A DNA stretch of 64,000 nt from Chryseobacterium culicis. Its GTDB lineage: Bacteria > Bacteroidota > Bacteroidia > Flavobacteriales > Weeksellaceae. The stretch is taken from positions 1 through 64,000 of the forward strand of contig NZ_FNWQ01000008.1 in NCBI RefSeq assembly GCF_900108365.1. The letters run 5' to 3'. The notes beneath the pieces are model-generated. The model did no database searches, was not told the origin of the DNA, and was given only the letters and a program-made list of their open reading frames with translations. The position numbers were made by a program, and so were the translations under genes. Each line of letters opens with the position of its first letter. Position 1 is the stretch's first letter. Shown here one piece after another: positions 1 to 10,100 of the stretch.

Positions 1-45
1 CAGCGCCGATGGTACTGCGAAAGCGGGAGAGTAGGCCGCCGCCAG
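1..45 (+). rRNA. rrf: 5S ribosomal RNA, 3' end only
   Basis: The first 45 bases match the conserved 3' part of bacteroidotal 5S rRNA: the GATGGTACTGCGAAAGCGGGAGAGTAGG region followed by the closing GCCGCC(A)G. The 5' part lies outside the window, so the window begins at the end of an rRNA operon. A terminator hairpin follows at once. The exact mature 3' end is uncertain by a few bases. Confidence 0.9.
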
Positions 46-62
46 TTTTTATTTTATTTTTA

Positions 63-98
63 AAAAACCTTTATCATAACGATAAAGGTTTTTTTGTT
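63..98 (+). terminator. rRNA operon terminator
   Basis: An AAACCTTTATC / GATAAAGGTTT stem with a short loop is followed by a T run. It lies just after the 5S rRNA end. Confidence 0.85.
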
Positions 99-319
99 TT
101 ATACTCTATACAATACAGTACAATACAATAATGCACGCTCTTTCCGAATATCCTCAATGCGTGTACAGGAAAAGTAACTCAATAGCCTTTTACCCAATTA
201 CCTAAACTCATTAACTCAAAACAATATTATTCAAATACCGGAGATCTTTTTCTTTTTTATTTTGAAAATTATGTAACTTAGTCATATCAAATAAGATTAC
301 GAATCTAAAAATAAATAAT

Positions 320-1483
320 ATGAAAAAACATTTATTCCCTCTATTTTTACTGCTATTGGGTGCAAATGCTTATGCACAGCAGGATTTTTTTGCTATTACC
401 GGAAAAGATACTCAAAGCATCACCTTCAATGATTTCCGAACAATTGATGCCGCTCAAGGAACTTCCGGAGAGAAAATTTTCACAGCTGAGTCGTCAGCAA
501 AGGTGTTTTCGCAGACAAGAAAAGGTATGATAGCGGAAGATAAAAATTCCTACAATAATTCTCAAGCCATTACTCTGGCAGCACTTGCTTATGATTCTTC
601 GAATAATAATCTGGTATACATGCCTATGTTTTCGTCTAATGTTTATATTTTAAACCAGCACACCAAGGAAATTACGCTGGTAGAAAATAATGTAGCTAGA
701 GTTACATCATGCGATATTAATTCTCATATTACAAGAATGGCGACAGGGTATAACGGAAATGTGTATGCAGTCAACAATGCAGGAACTCAATTTCTGGAAA
801 TCAGCAAAAAAGGCGGACAATATGTAGTAAGTGATCTTGGAATTATTAAAGATGATTCTTCCAATGGTAAAAACTCGTTTACGGCTATGGAAACCGGTTT
901 TGGAGGTGATATGATTGCAGATAGTGATAATAATTTCTATGTTTTCTCTGCTTCAGGAAATGTTTTTAAAGTTCTAACGAAGGATCTAAAGGCTAAATTT
1001 TTGGGAAAGATTTCCGGAATTCCGGATAACTATTCAGTAAATGGATCTGCTGTGAATGCGCAGGGGAAGGTTGTTATTGCAAGCGCAAAAGGAGGTGCTT
1101 TATATGAAGTAGATCTGGCCACTTTACAGGCTAAGCAGCTTCCGGGAGAACAGGGATTGCACATTTATGATCTTGCAAGTAAATATTTTGCCAATGACAA
1201 AGCCACTATTGCCAGTACCTTAGCTGATCTGGATATTTATCCGACAAAAGTAGATGAACATTATATCAATGTTCGCGTTAATAAAAATATAAAGGGAAAT
1301 ATTCAGCTGAACATTTTTGATATGTCCGGTAAGAATATAATGACCCAACATCTCAATGTGAAAGATAACTCCTCAGATCAAAGGATATATCTTAAAGGAT
1401 TGTTGAGTGGCGCTTATATAGTAAATATCACTAATGACTTAGGAAAAGCAATATTCAGTAAGAAGATTCTTGTAACAAAATAA
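320..1483 (+). CDS. T9SS type A sorting domain protein, propeller-like
   Basis: This 387-residue exported protein starts with a clear Sec signal peptide (Lys-Lys, hydrophobic core, cleavage near Ala-Tyr-Ala-Gln at residues 17-20). Residues about 90-300 contain repeated short beta-like units (YNGNVYAVNN, DSDNNFYVFS), suggesting a beta-propeller, although I cannot name the family. Residues about 303-387 look like a type A T9SS C-terminal sorting domain: it opens with DLDIYPTK, contains LNIFDMSGK, and ends in SGAYIVNI and a Lys-rich tail. By family knowledge this domain routes the protein through the type IX system to the cell surface or medium, and is usually cleaved. It is monocistronic with its own terminator. 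The ligand is unknown. Confidence 0.8.
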   Translation: MKKHLFPLFLLLLGANAYAQQDFFAITGKDTQSITFNDFRTIDAAQGTSGEKIFTAESSAKVFSQTRKGMIAEDKNSYNNSQAITLAALAYDSSNNNLVYMPMFSSNVYILNQHTKEITLVENNVARVTSCDINSHITRMATGYNGNVYAVNNAGTQFLEISKKGGQYVVSDLGIIKDDSSNGKNSFTAMETGFGGDMIADSDNNFYVFSASGNVFKVLTKDLKAKFLGKISGIPDNYSVNGSAVNAQGKVVIASAKGGALYEVDLATLQAKQLPGEQGLHIYDLASKYFANDKATIASTLADLDIYPTKVDEHYINVRVNKNIKGNIQLNIFDMSGKNIMTQHLNVKDNSSDQRIYLKGLLSGAYIVNITNDLGKAIFSKKILVTK

Positions 1484-1506
1484 TTACAATTACAATTCAG
1501 AATACA

Positions 1507-1539
1507 GAGGCCTTTTCAAACATTTTGAAAAGGTCTTTT
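1507..1539 (+). terminator. Terminator after T9SS protein gene
   Basis: An AGGCCTTTTCAAA / TTTGAAAAGGTCT hairpin is followed by TTTT, 25 bases after the stop codon. Confidence 0.8.
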
Positions 1540-1608
1540 AATGATTATTTGATATTCAATAAGTTTTATTTTTCGATATTAAACTGTACTTTTATAAAAA
1601 AAATATAG

Positions 1609-4260
1609 ATGAAACTATACTTTAATGTAGGATATATTGTAAAGTCCGGAGAGAGCTTACAGCTGGTAATTGGCGAAGACGGGGCTGCAGTACATATCCA
1701 TACTATGTTTTATGGTGAGAATGGTTTATGGAAATGTGAAGTTGACAACTTTTCAAAATCTATTTCTTACCAATACAGAGTTATAGATGAAAAAGGAAAT
1801 GTATTAAGAGAAGAATTTGTTCCGCATCACCTTAGTTTTCCACATAATTATAAAGAGTTTGTCATTTTTGACGAATGGAATAACAAGAATTTTCCCGAGA
1901 ACTACTTAAACAATAAGATCCTTTACAATAAGCTGCACGACTTTGTTCCTGAAAAAGTGACAGTTTTAAAAAGACATACCCATTTATTCAGGATAGAGGC
2001 ACCTATTTATAATCCGGACTGGAGAGTAGTACTGTTTGGAAATACTGCATCTCTAGGAAGCTGGAATTATGAAAGGGTAATTCCTCTGCATCAGACAGAT
2101 TTTGGAATGTGGGAAGTTTCTGTTGAAATTCCGGAAAATGAATTGATTCAGTTTAAATACTGTCTTTTTGATACAAAAGAAAACAGAGTCATTGATGTGG
2201 AAACAGGAGAAAACAGATTTACGGTAGCGAATCCGTTGCCGGATATTTTACAGATTGTTTCCAATCATTATTTCAGATTTAAAGGTTATCAGATGTATCA
2301 TGATGCCGGAGTAGCGGTTCCTGTATTCTCATTGAGAAGTGAAGACGGTTTCGGAGTGGGAGAATTTTCGGACATTAAAAAACTGGCTGACTGGACGAAG
2401 GAAACCAACCTTGGAATTATCCAGATTCTTCCCATCAATGACACTACAGCCAATTATTCCTGGACAGATTCTTATCCTTATGCAGCCGTATCTGTTTATG
2501 CACTGCATCCACAATATATCTCTTTAGAACAACTTGATTATTCTTTACCGAAAGAATTAGTTGATGGATATCTGCTTGAAAAAGAGCATTTAAATACTCT
2601 CGATCTGATAGATTACGAAAAAATGATTGCGGGTAAGTGGAAGTATCTTTCTGCTGTTTTCAATGCCGAAAAGGATAAAATTTATAAAGATAAAAACTTC
2701 AAAAAATTCATCAAGGATAATGAATATTGGCTTGTTCCGTATTCAGCATTCTGTGTATTGAGGGATAAATATAAAACACCCAATTTCAACGAGTGGAAAA
2801 CCCACAAAAAATATATTGCAGGAAAGATTTCACAGTTTTTTACAACAAAAAACAAGGATTATGACATCTCAATGCTGCATGCCTGGGTACAGTACCAGTT
2901 ACATCTGCAATTGAAGGACGCCGTAGATTATACCCATAACCTGGGAATTTCGTTGAAGGGAGACCTTCCGATTGGGATCTACCGTTACTCTGTGGAAGCA
3001 TGGACAGAACCCGAATTATTCGGAATGGACTTTCAGGCAGGAGCACCACCAGATCAGTTTACCGAACTGGGACAAAACTGGGAATTCCCTACTTACAATT
3101 GGGAAGCTATGAAAGCTGACGATTACAGATGGTGGAAAAACAGATTCAAAGCACTGGAACAGTATTTTGATGCCATGAGAATAGATCATATTCTGGGCTT
3201 CTTCAGAATATGGAGAATGCCGATTTCTGCTGTACAGGGAATTTTAGGATACTTTTATCCGGCCGTTCCCATTATTGAGGACGAATTTAAGGCATGGCAA
3301 ATTCCGTTCAATTTTGACAGGTACTGCAAGCCTTTTATCAACAATCAGATTTTATGGGATTACTTTGGAGAAGATGCAGGAAAGGCTCTTGAATTGATGA
3401 ACCGTAATGACAATGGAACTTATACTTTCAAGGAAGAATTTGATACTCAAAGAAAATTGGTTAATTTCTTTAAGAAAAAATCTTTCGGTCCGCTTGAGGA
3501 AAAATTAGTTGCCCTTTGTGCCAATGTTTTGTTCTTACCGGAAGAAAGAAATGGAAAAACGGTTTATCATCCAAGATTCAATGTGTACAATACAGATTCT
3601 TATAAGTATCTTCCGGAATCTCAACAGAAAAGTATCTATGAGCTCTATCACGATTATTTCTTCAGAAGACAGGATCGTCTGTGGTACGAAAAGGCGATGG
3701 AAAAACTTCCGGTTATTCTTAATGCCACCAAAATGCTGATCTGTGGAGAAGACCTGGGAATGGTTCCTGCATGTGTGCCGGTTGTAATGGATGAATTAGC
3801 CATTATTGCGCTGAAAGTACAGCGTATGCCTTCGGAGAATATTCCTTTCTATAATCCTAAAAATGCAAGCTATATGAATGTAGTGACTGCTTCTTCCCAT
3901 GACAGCTCTACCTTGAGACAATGGTGGAAAGAAGATCCTGCGCTTACACAAAAATACTTCAATGAACAGTTAATACAGTATGGAAAAGCCCCTGCAGACC
4001 TTAATCCTCATCTTGCAGAGATTATCATGAAGCAGCATTTGTATAACGAATCCATGCTGGCTATCTTCCCTATCCAGGAATTTTTGGCAACAGATGCAAG
4101 CCTTACCAATCAGAAAATGGATAATGAAAGAATAAATAATCCGGCAGTATTTCCTCATTACTGGCGCTATAGAATGCACATTAATCTGGAAGAGCTGAAA
4201 ATGCAGAAATCATTTAACGAAAAAATAGCTTTCTGGGTTAAAGATAGCGGTAGGATGTAA
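1609..4260 (+). CDS. malQ: 4-alpha-glucanotransferase (amylomaltase, GH77)
   Basis: This 883-residue enzyme transfers alpha-1,4-glucan segments during maltodextrin and glycogen metabolism in the cytoplasm; there is no signal peptide. The N-terminal ~210 residues hold one or two starch-binding CBM20-type modules (LFGNTASLGSW near residue 145 is typical), and the remainder is the GH77 barrel. Catalytic residues are visible: nucleophile Asp526 in MRIDHILGFF, acid/base Glu714 in CGEDLG, and Asp765 in SSHDSSTLRQWW. This length with N-terminal CBMs is the long, plant DPE2-like form common in Bacteroidota, rather than the ~500-residue bacterial form. It is a single gene with its own terminator, and no other glycogen genes are adjacent. 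Confidence 0.95.
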   Translation: MKLYFNVGYIVKSGESLQLVIGEDGAAVHIHTMFYGENGLWKCEVDNFSKSISYQYRVIDEKGNVLREEFVPHHLSFPHNYKEFVIFDEWNNKNFPENYLNNKILYNKLHDFVPEKVTVLKRHTHLFRIEAPIYNPDWRVVLFGNTASLGSWNYERVIPLHQTDFGMWEVSVEIPENELIQFKYCLFDTKENRVIDVETGENRFTVANPLPDILQIVSNHYFRFKGYQMYHDAGVAVPVFSLRSEDGFGVGEFSDIKKLADWTKETNLGIIQILPINDTTANYSWTDSYPYAAVSVYALHPQYISLEQLDYSLPKELVDGYLLEKEHLNTLDLIDYEKMIAGKWKYLSAVFNAEKDKIYKDKNFKKFIKDNEYWLVPYSAFCVLRDKYKTPNFNEWKTHKKYIAGKISQFFTTKNKDYDISMLHAWVQYQLHLQLKDAVDYTHNLGISLKGDLPIGIYRYSVEAWTEPELFGMDFQAGAPPDQFTELGQNWEFPTYNWEAMKADDYRWWKNRFKALEQYFDAMRIDHILGFFRIWRMPISAVQGILGYFYPAVPIIEDEFKAWQIPFNFDRYCKPFINNQILWDYFGEDAGKALELMNRNDNGTYTFKEEFDTQRKLVNFFKKKSFGPLEEKLVALCANVLFLPEERNGKTVYHPRFNVYNTDSYKYLPESQQKSIYELYHDYFFRRQDRLWYEKAMEKLPVILNATKMLICGEDLGMVPACVPVVMDELAIIALKVQRMPSENIPFYNPKNASYMNVVTASSHDSSTLRQWWKEDPALTQKYFNEQLIQYGKAPADLNPHLAEIIMKQHLYNESMLAIFPIQEFLATDASLTNQKMDNERINNPAVFPHYWRYRMHINLEELKMQKSFNEKIAFWVKDSGRM

Positions 4261-4296
4261 ATTTAACAATTGATTATCAATACGTTGAAAATATTT

Positions 4297-4337
4297 TAAA
4301 AGAAGTTTGATCTTAGGATTTAACTTCTTTTTTTTAT
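4297..4337 (+). terminator. Terminator after malQ
   Basis: An AAAAGAAGTT / AACTTCTTTT stem with a 14-base loop is followed by a T run. Confidence 0.75.
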
Positions 4338-4399
4338 TTGTATCAAAAAGATAGAATTAAGATATTCTGCTATATATTAACCAAATAACGACTATAGAG

Positions 4400-5413
4400 A
4401 TGAAAAAAATATTTTTGGGATTAGCTTTTGGGTTGGGCGTTTTGACGTCTGCTCAGCAGTATCCGAATAATGGTTGGGGTGATGACGGTTATTATCAGAA
4501 TGGAGGAGGAGATTATTATAGTGATGAAGATGATAGAAACTATTTCCCTGATGATTATTATTACAATTATCCTCAGGATTATTATCCGAATGATTACTAC
4601 CAAAGCTATTATAACGATTACAGAAACAGTATCATAAATATCGACTGGAACGGATTTTTCGTACAGAACAGATTAAACAGATGGCAGATAGACCAGATCC
4701 TGAGATTAAACAATCTGTATGCAAGTTTTACAGCATGGAACAATTTCTACCGATATAATCCGGATAGATGGTACTATGACAGGTTTTATGCAATACAAAG
4801 AATTTTAGGACCAAGAGTATTTGTTGTTTTCCAGAATAACTACTACAGAGGATCCAGTCCAATTGTATATTTCCAGAATTACAGAAGAACGTACTACGTA
4901 CCAAGATATACTGTAATGCCAAGATATAGAAATATCAATATCAATGTGTACAGAGTAGACAGATCAAGGTTCCGTAGAATGGACAACCCTACTTTTGATA
5001 TTGTAAGAAGAGATAACGGCGCCGGTGGAGGGTTCAGAAATACAAGAACTACAGAAAGACCGGGCAGCTTCCGTGATAATAATAGTGGTTTCAGAAACAG
5101 CAGCGGAATGAATAATGGAAGTACTGCAGGCAACGGCGGTTTCAGAAACAGCAATGGAGGCGGCTTCCGTAATAATTCTGATAATGGAGGAAACAGAGGG
5201 AACTCAGACAATAATGGAGGCTTTAGAAACAGTAATGGAGGCGGTTTCAGAGGAAATAGCGAAGTAAGAAGAGAAGCGCCCAGAAGAGAAGATAACGGCG
5301 GTTTCCGTAACAGTAACGGCGGCGGCTTCAGACAAAGATCCGAAAGTTCTGCTCCAAGACAGGAAAGCCGTGGTAATGGTGGAGGATTCAGAGGAAGTTT
5401 AGTTAAGAATTAA
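4400..5413 (+). CDS. Exported Tyr-rich and Gly/Asn/Phe-Arg repeat protein
   Basis: I do not recognise a named family. The 337-residue protein has a signal peptide (cleavage near residues 18-19, SAQQ). A very Tyr/Asp/Asn-rich stretch follows (about 20-80), then a folded-looking region with many Tyr/Arg/Trp (about 85-210). The low-complexity C-terminal third repeats GGFRNSNGG-type units. The mature C-terminal half is strongly basic, through Arg, while the N-terminal part is acidic. This charge split would suit self-assembly or binding to polyanions at the surface, but that is inference. It is followed by a terminator, with no operon partner. Confidence 0.7.
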   Translation: MKKIFLGLAFGLGVLTSAQQYPNNGWGDDGYYQNGGGDYYSDEDDRNYFPDDYYYNYPQDYYPNDYYQSYYNDYRNSIINIDWNGFFVQNRLNRWQIDQILRLNNLYASFTAWNNFYRYNPDRWYYDRFYAIQRILGPRVFVVFQNNYYRGSSPIVYFQNYRRTYYVPRYTVMPRYRNININVYRVDRSRFRRMDNPTFDIVRRDNGAGGGFRNTRTTERPGSFRDNNSGFRNSSGMNNGSTAGNGGFRNSNGGGFRNNSDNGGNRGNSDNNGGFRNSNGGGFRGNSEVRREAPRREDNGGFRNSNGGGFRQRSESSAPRQESRGNGGGFRGSLVKN

Positions 5414-5441
5414 TTTTCATATATTATATTTAAGTGGTGTG

Positions 5442-5474
5442 AAGGGTAGGTTTTTATAATCTGCCCTTTTTTTT
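5442..5474 (+). terminator. Terminator after repeat-protein gene
   Basis: An AAGGG(T)AG / CTGCCCTT stem is followed by eight T. Confidence 0.7.
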
Positions 5475-5613
5475 GTTGTTTTTGTGATTTATTTTTATTA
5501 AAATTTAACATTATTTATGAATTTGTTAATTTAACTTGTGTTTTAATTCATAATCAAAAAGATATAAGAAAAAGAAACAATTAGAAAATAACAATTAATT
5601 AAATTTAAAAAAG

Positions 5614-6066
5614 ATGAAAAAATTAGTTTTAGCAATAGCATTTATCGGAATAGGAAGTTTTGCAATGGCACAACAAACCAATACCACCCAACAGGACAGA
5701 CAGGCAAGAGCCGTTGAGATGAAGCAGAAAATGCATCAGAAACAACAGGAGCGTTTAGATAAGATGCAAAAAGATCTTAATCTTAACCCGTCTCAGGTAG
5801 CGCAAATTAAAGCTCTTCAGGATAAAAGAAAAGAAGAAATGAAAGCTGAATTCGAAAAAAGCAAAGGAGACAGACAGGCTAAGATGCAGGAAATGCAGGC
5901 TAAAAGAGCACAAATGGATGCAGATATGAAAAAAATCCTAAGCCCTGAGCAATATGATAAATGGCAGGCTGACAGACAAGCAAAAGCAGACAGAATGAAA
6001 ATGGGCATGAAAGAAAGAAGAATGATGAAAAAGCCTATGAATACAGGAAATGCTGATGTTAATTAA
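5614..6066 (+). CDS. Spy/CpxP-like periplasmic helical protein
   Basis: This is a 150-residue exported protein with a signal peptide ending in the AMAQ region (residues 17-20). The mature part is almost entirely charged and helical, rich in Met, Gln, Lys and Arg. It carries an LNPSQVAQIKALQDKRK segment and a later LSPEQYDKW segment. That pair of L(N/S)P-x-Q repeats is typical of the Spy/CpxP/LTXXQ-like and DUF4890-like periplasmic proteins of Bacteroidota. Spy-type proteins act as envelope chaperones or stress sensors, and the role here is inferred. A terminator follows. Confidence 0.65.
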   Translation: MKKLVLAIAFIGIGSFAMAQQTNTTQQDRQARAVEMKQKMHQKQQERLDKMQKDLNLNPSQVAQIKALQDKRKEEMKAEFEKSKGDRQAKMQEMQAKRAQMDADMKKILSPEQYDKWQADRQAKADRMKMGMKERRMMKKPMNTGNADVN

Positions 6067-6095
6067 GCACCTTCAATTTTAGTTTTTTAATGTGT

Positions 6096-6123
6096 AAAGG
6101 ATGGAAATTTTTCCATCCTTTTT
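6096..6123 (+). terminator. Terminator after Spy-like gene
   Basis: An AAAGGATGGAAA / TTTCCATCCTTT hairpin is followed by T residues. Confidence 0.85.
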
Positions 6124-6193
6124 GTATTAAATTTCTTTAAAACTTTTGATTTCGGGCATTTATTCCCTACTTTTGACTACAAATTTAATACTT

Positions 6194-6703
6194 ATGATAA
6201 GCGAAAAAATTGCAAAATTAATTAACGAACAAATTGCCCACGAACAATATGCTGCTCAATATTATCTTTCAATGTCTGCATGGTTTTCCGGAAAAGATCT
6301 TGATGGAATTGCCAACTATTTCAGAGTACAGAGCAAAGAAGAATTAATGCATGCAGATAAAATGTTTGATTATCTGAATGATGTAGGAGGGGAAATTATC
6401 ATCGGAGAAATTCCAAAACCTCCGCATGAGTTCGAAAATGCAACAGATATTTTTGAAAAAGCTTTGGCACATGAGAAAATCGTTACTAAAAGTATTTTCA
6501 ATATTGTAAAGAATGCTAACGATGAGGGAGATTTTGCAACAACATCATTCCTGCAATGGTTTATCAACGAGCAGGTAGAAGAAGAAGCCAGCGCTTCTCA
6601 ATATGTTACAAAAATTAAAATGGTATGTGATAATCCGTCTGCTTTGTATCTTTTTGATCAGGAATTATCTCAGAGAGTATTTACTCCGGATACCACCGCT
6701 TAA
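6194..6703 (+). CDS. ftnA: Ferritin (non-haem)
   Basis: This 169-residue cytoplasmic iron-storage protein is a four-helix ferritin subunit. The ferroxidase-centre ligands are visible in helix A (NEQIAHEQYAAQYYLS) and helix B (EELMHADKMFDYL), and the C-terminal half has the QWFINEQVEEE segment with further carboxylates. It oxidises Fe(II) and stores it as a mineral in a 24-mer. I placed the start at the ATG at 6194: an upstream in-frame TTG (6146) would add 16 non-conserved residues, whereas bacterial ferritins begin close to this Met. It is a single gene with a terminator. Confidence 0.93.
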   Translation: MISEKIAKLINEQIAHEQYAAQYYLSMSAWFSGKDLDGIANYFRVQSKEELMHADKMFDYLNDVGGEIIIGEIPKPPHEFENATDIFEKALAHEKIVTKSIFNIVKNANDEGDFATTSFLQWFINEQVEEEASASQYVTKIKMVCDNPSALYLFDQELSQRVFTPDTTA

Positions 6704-6724
6704 CATTGAAATTTTTTCAAATAT

Positions 6725-6758
6725 AAAACCGCTTTCCAGTATGGGAGGGCGGTTTTTA
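6725..6758 (+). terminator. Terminator after ferritin gene
   Basis: An AAAACCGC / GCGGTTTT stem is followed by a T run. Confidence 0.75.
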
Positions 6759-6863
6759 TTTTACTCTAATATTACTTCATAAAGGTCCGTAATCAATGGA
6801 ATTTAAATCTTTGCATAAGCTGTATATATGATTATTCCTGAAAATTAACGGGTTAAAGGGAGA

Positions 6864-7079
6864 TTATTTCTTCCTCAGTATTTTTACCGTGAGGATGAAA
6901 ACAAATGCACCTAATACAAAATTCAGAAGTAGGGATTTTACTATATTTCCGGTAGGCATATACCGCTGCCCATCTTCTGTAACCGGCGGATGCAAGCTAT
7001 CAGCAATAGTATAAGTGATTACTGTAGATACTGACATGAAGATCAGGCTTACTACAAAGGAAATTAAATATATTTTCAT
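6864..7079 (-). CDS. Small two-helix membrane protein
   Basis: This 71-residue protein has two hydrophobic segments (about residues 4-26 and 48-66) joined by a polar loop (SLHPPVTEDGQRYMP), and a basic end (KILRKK). I do not recognise a family. It lies downstream of the RecB-like gene on the same strand, separated by about 110 bases. The composition fits a real inner-membrane protein, but nothing indicates a function. Confidence 0.5.
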   Translation of the reverse strand: MKIYLISFVVSLIFMSVSTVITYTIADSLHPPVTEDGQRYMPTGNIVKSLLLNFVLGAFVFILTVKILRKK

Positions 7080-7188
7080 GGTTTGTTTGCAATCAAAATG
7101 CAGAATAAAAATAATAAAACCATTTTTATTGGAAGGACTTTTATGAAAAACATTGTATTAACTTTCTGATAACCCTGTCTTTGGAGAT

Positions 7189-10100
7189 CTATAAATAGAT
7201 AATCTGAGTTTTGAGTACCCTTTTTCCAAGACGTTCGAGAATATTTTTATAACCCTGGATCTGTGCTTCATCCCTGGCTTTTTGCTCTCCGGTTTTGAAA
7301 TCAACAATCATATAGCCATCATCTCCTTTTAAAATACGGTCTGGCCTGAATATATGACTTTCTCCGTTTTCAGAAATCATAATATCTTTCTCATTAATGA
7401 CTTCCCATTTCTCATCAAAAAATTCCGAATACCTTCGGACAATTTCCTGCAGAGTCATCTGAATTTCATTTTTCTCTTCCAAAGTGATCTGACCTTCCAG
7501 AGCATATCCGTCCAATACCCTGATGATGTCCTTTTCAGTATTGATCTTTGATAAAAGCTCATGTACAAAAAGCCCAATTCTTACCTTTTCATTTCTTACC
7601 TGATAATTTTTTGAAGGGGTCGCAATTCTGATGGAGGTACTCTTTTCATTACTATTTTTCAGATTCTGAATATTCTGGGTTTTAAAGGATGAGCTTTTCT
7701 CTTTTGAGTACTTTTTCAGCATTTCAGGACTCACCTCATAAACGTCAAACTCATCAGCCTGCTCCGGATTTTTTGTTTGAAGAAACTCAAGAAGCTCAAG
7801 ATTATTAGATGTCTTATTTGCTTTTTGAAGATAGAAAAACAGCTGTTCAACAGGTCTTGTTGTCGCTACATACTGCAGGCATAGCCTGTCAATCAGATTT
7901 TTATAAGAATTTTTAGTGTTGAAAAACAGAATTTCGTCATCATAGGCTTCAAGGTTCTTGCTAAACTGGTTGATGTTGACTGATTTTAAAGCTTCATTCT
8001 CGTTAGTCTCAAACCAATTGGTAAATTCACTGTCACGGTTCTTATTCATCATGGGAATGAAAACAATCGGGAATTCCAGCCCCTTGGATTTATGGATGGT
8101 CATGATCTGAACAGCATCAATATTTTCCGAGGCCTGAATGGTGTAAGAAGAAGCTTCTTCATCCCAGTATTTTAAAAACTCTTTTGTACTGGCGCCCGCA
8201 TTCTGGGTAAAGTTGAAAAGCATTTCCAGGAAGTTCAGCAAAAAGTCTGTTTCTTTGTTTTCAACAGAAAATTCGTTGATATAATACTCAATAAAGTTAT
8301 AAAGATTGAATCTTGGGAAGTTATCCTGCTGAAGCTGAAGGTAATATTTCTCTTTAATGAACTGTAGAATGTCTTCATGCCCTTCAATATCCAGAATTTC
8401 TTTCATGTGTAAAGTAAAATCCGGCATTTGAATTTTTCCCAATGTATTCAGATGGTACATCATCATGATCAGACAATGTTTATTCTTAGGATTGAGTTCC
8501 CAGCGCAGATATTCAATAACAGCCTTTAATGTATGGGATAGCTCCAATGTAAGACCCTTATCAGAAATTGTTTTAATATTGACTTCTTCGCCTTTGTAAT
8601 GTACTTTTAACGCTCCGAGCTTTTGAGAATAACTGAAAATATCAAAATTTCCACGGCAGAGAATTGTAATGTCGGAAAACTTAAAACCATTATCCAGGCA
8701 TTCCTGAATATCTTTCCGCATCTTTTCAGAGGTGTCCTGGTAAAATTCTTCATTTGTAAGGTTTTCTATAAGATTTACCTTTACACGTCCACTCATTTGG
8801 GATTTTGGATTCTGCTCTGCATCTGCTCCAAAAATATTCTTATGCTCTTCCAGCAGGCCTTCAGCATGATAACGGTACAGTTCATTGTTAAACTGTACAA
8901 TATTTCTTGCGCTTCTCCAGTTGTCTTTTAAAACCAGAAGATCTGCTTCTTTCGGCGAAAATTCCTTTTTGTTGATAATATCCAGCATCAGTTTACTCTC
9001 GCCACCACGGAAGCGGTAAATACTCTGCTTAGGATCGCCTACCAGCGTAAACGAAGTATACTCCGTAGAAACACTATGATCTCTGAGCGGAACAAAATTC
9101 TGCCACTGAAGCTCTGAGGTATCCTGAAACTCATCGAAAAAATAGTGCTGAAACTGTGAACCTACCTTTTCATAGATAAAAGCGGAAGGCTCGTTCTTGA
9201 GGTTTTCATTAATCAGAATATTAAACTTAGAAAGAAGAACAAGATCATTTTCTTCCTCAATCTTTTGGAGCTCGTCCTGAATATCCTTATTTACCTTTAA
9301 CGGAAGAAGAGCAGACAATACCTTTTCTTTCTTCTGAGTTTCTATAAACAGAAGAATAAGTTTCATTCTGTTGTCCAGAAGCTGGTCCAAAATCTCAAAG
9401 ATCTCAGATTCTTTATGCTTTGATTTTGAAGAAGCTCCTTTTCTGTAATTGTTGACCACAGATTCTTCCTGAGTGGTAGGAAAGGGAAATCCGGCTCTTT
9501 TCTGCTGGTAAAAATCTATTACTTTGGTAAAGAAACCACCGATTCCGTTTTTACCCTGAGCAAAATCTTCAATATCTATATTTCTTGATTTGAATAATTC
9601 AATAGAATTGGCAGCCAGCTCAGCAGATTGCTTTTTGTTTAGAACAATCTCTTTACGCAGCGCATTTTTTATATTTTCATAATTGGCATCATCAAAACTT
9701 TTATTGCTTTTCAAATGCTCATAATGGATGTCTTTTACGAATTCTTTGGCAGAATCATAGAGGTTTTTATTGAGATTGATTCTTTCATTATTTTCCAGGC
9801 TGTAGTCTACGTAATCCATAAAAGAATTGGAGATGGTTTCATTCTCTCCAATCTGATCCAGCATTTTATCCACCGCTTCTATCAGGAACGGTTCGGCTTC
9901 AATTTCCAGATTGAAGTTTTTAGCTAACCCTAATTCATAAGAAAAACTTCTTACCAGCCTTGAATTGAAACGGTCAATAGTCCCGATATTCAATGTGGAA
10001 TAGTTATGAAGAACATAATCCAGCAGTTTTTTAGATCGGTGATGAAGCTCATCAATAGTAATTTTTAAGCCCTGCTCCTCAAATGCTTTACGGATATTTC

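Noticed and set aside
4894..5211. 105-residue Leu/Pro-rich minus-strand ORF
   Set aside because: Product of reading the Gly/Asn/Phe-Arg repeat gene backwards.
5080..5400. Repeated sequence units resembling a CRISPR or satellite array
   Set aside because: The units are codon-level repeats of GGFRNSNGG in an open reading frame, with varying length and no constant spacer size.
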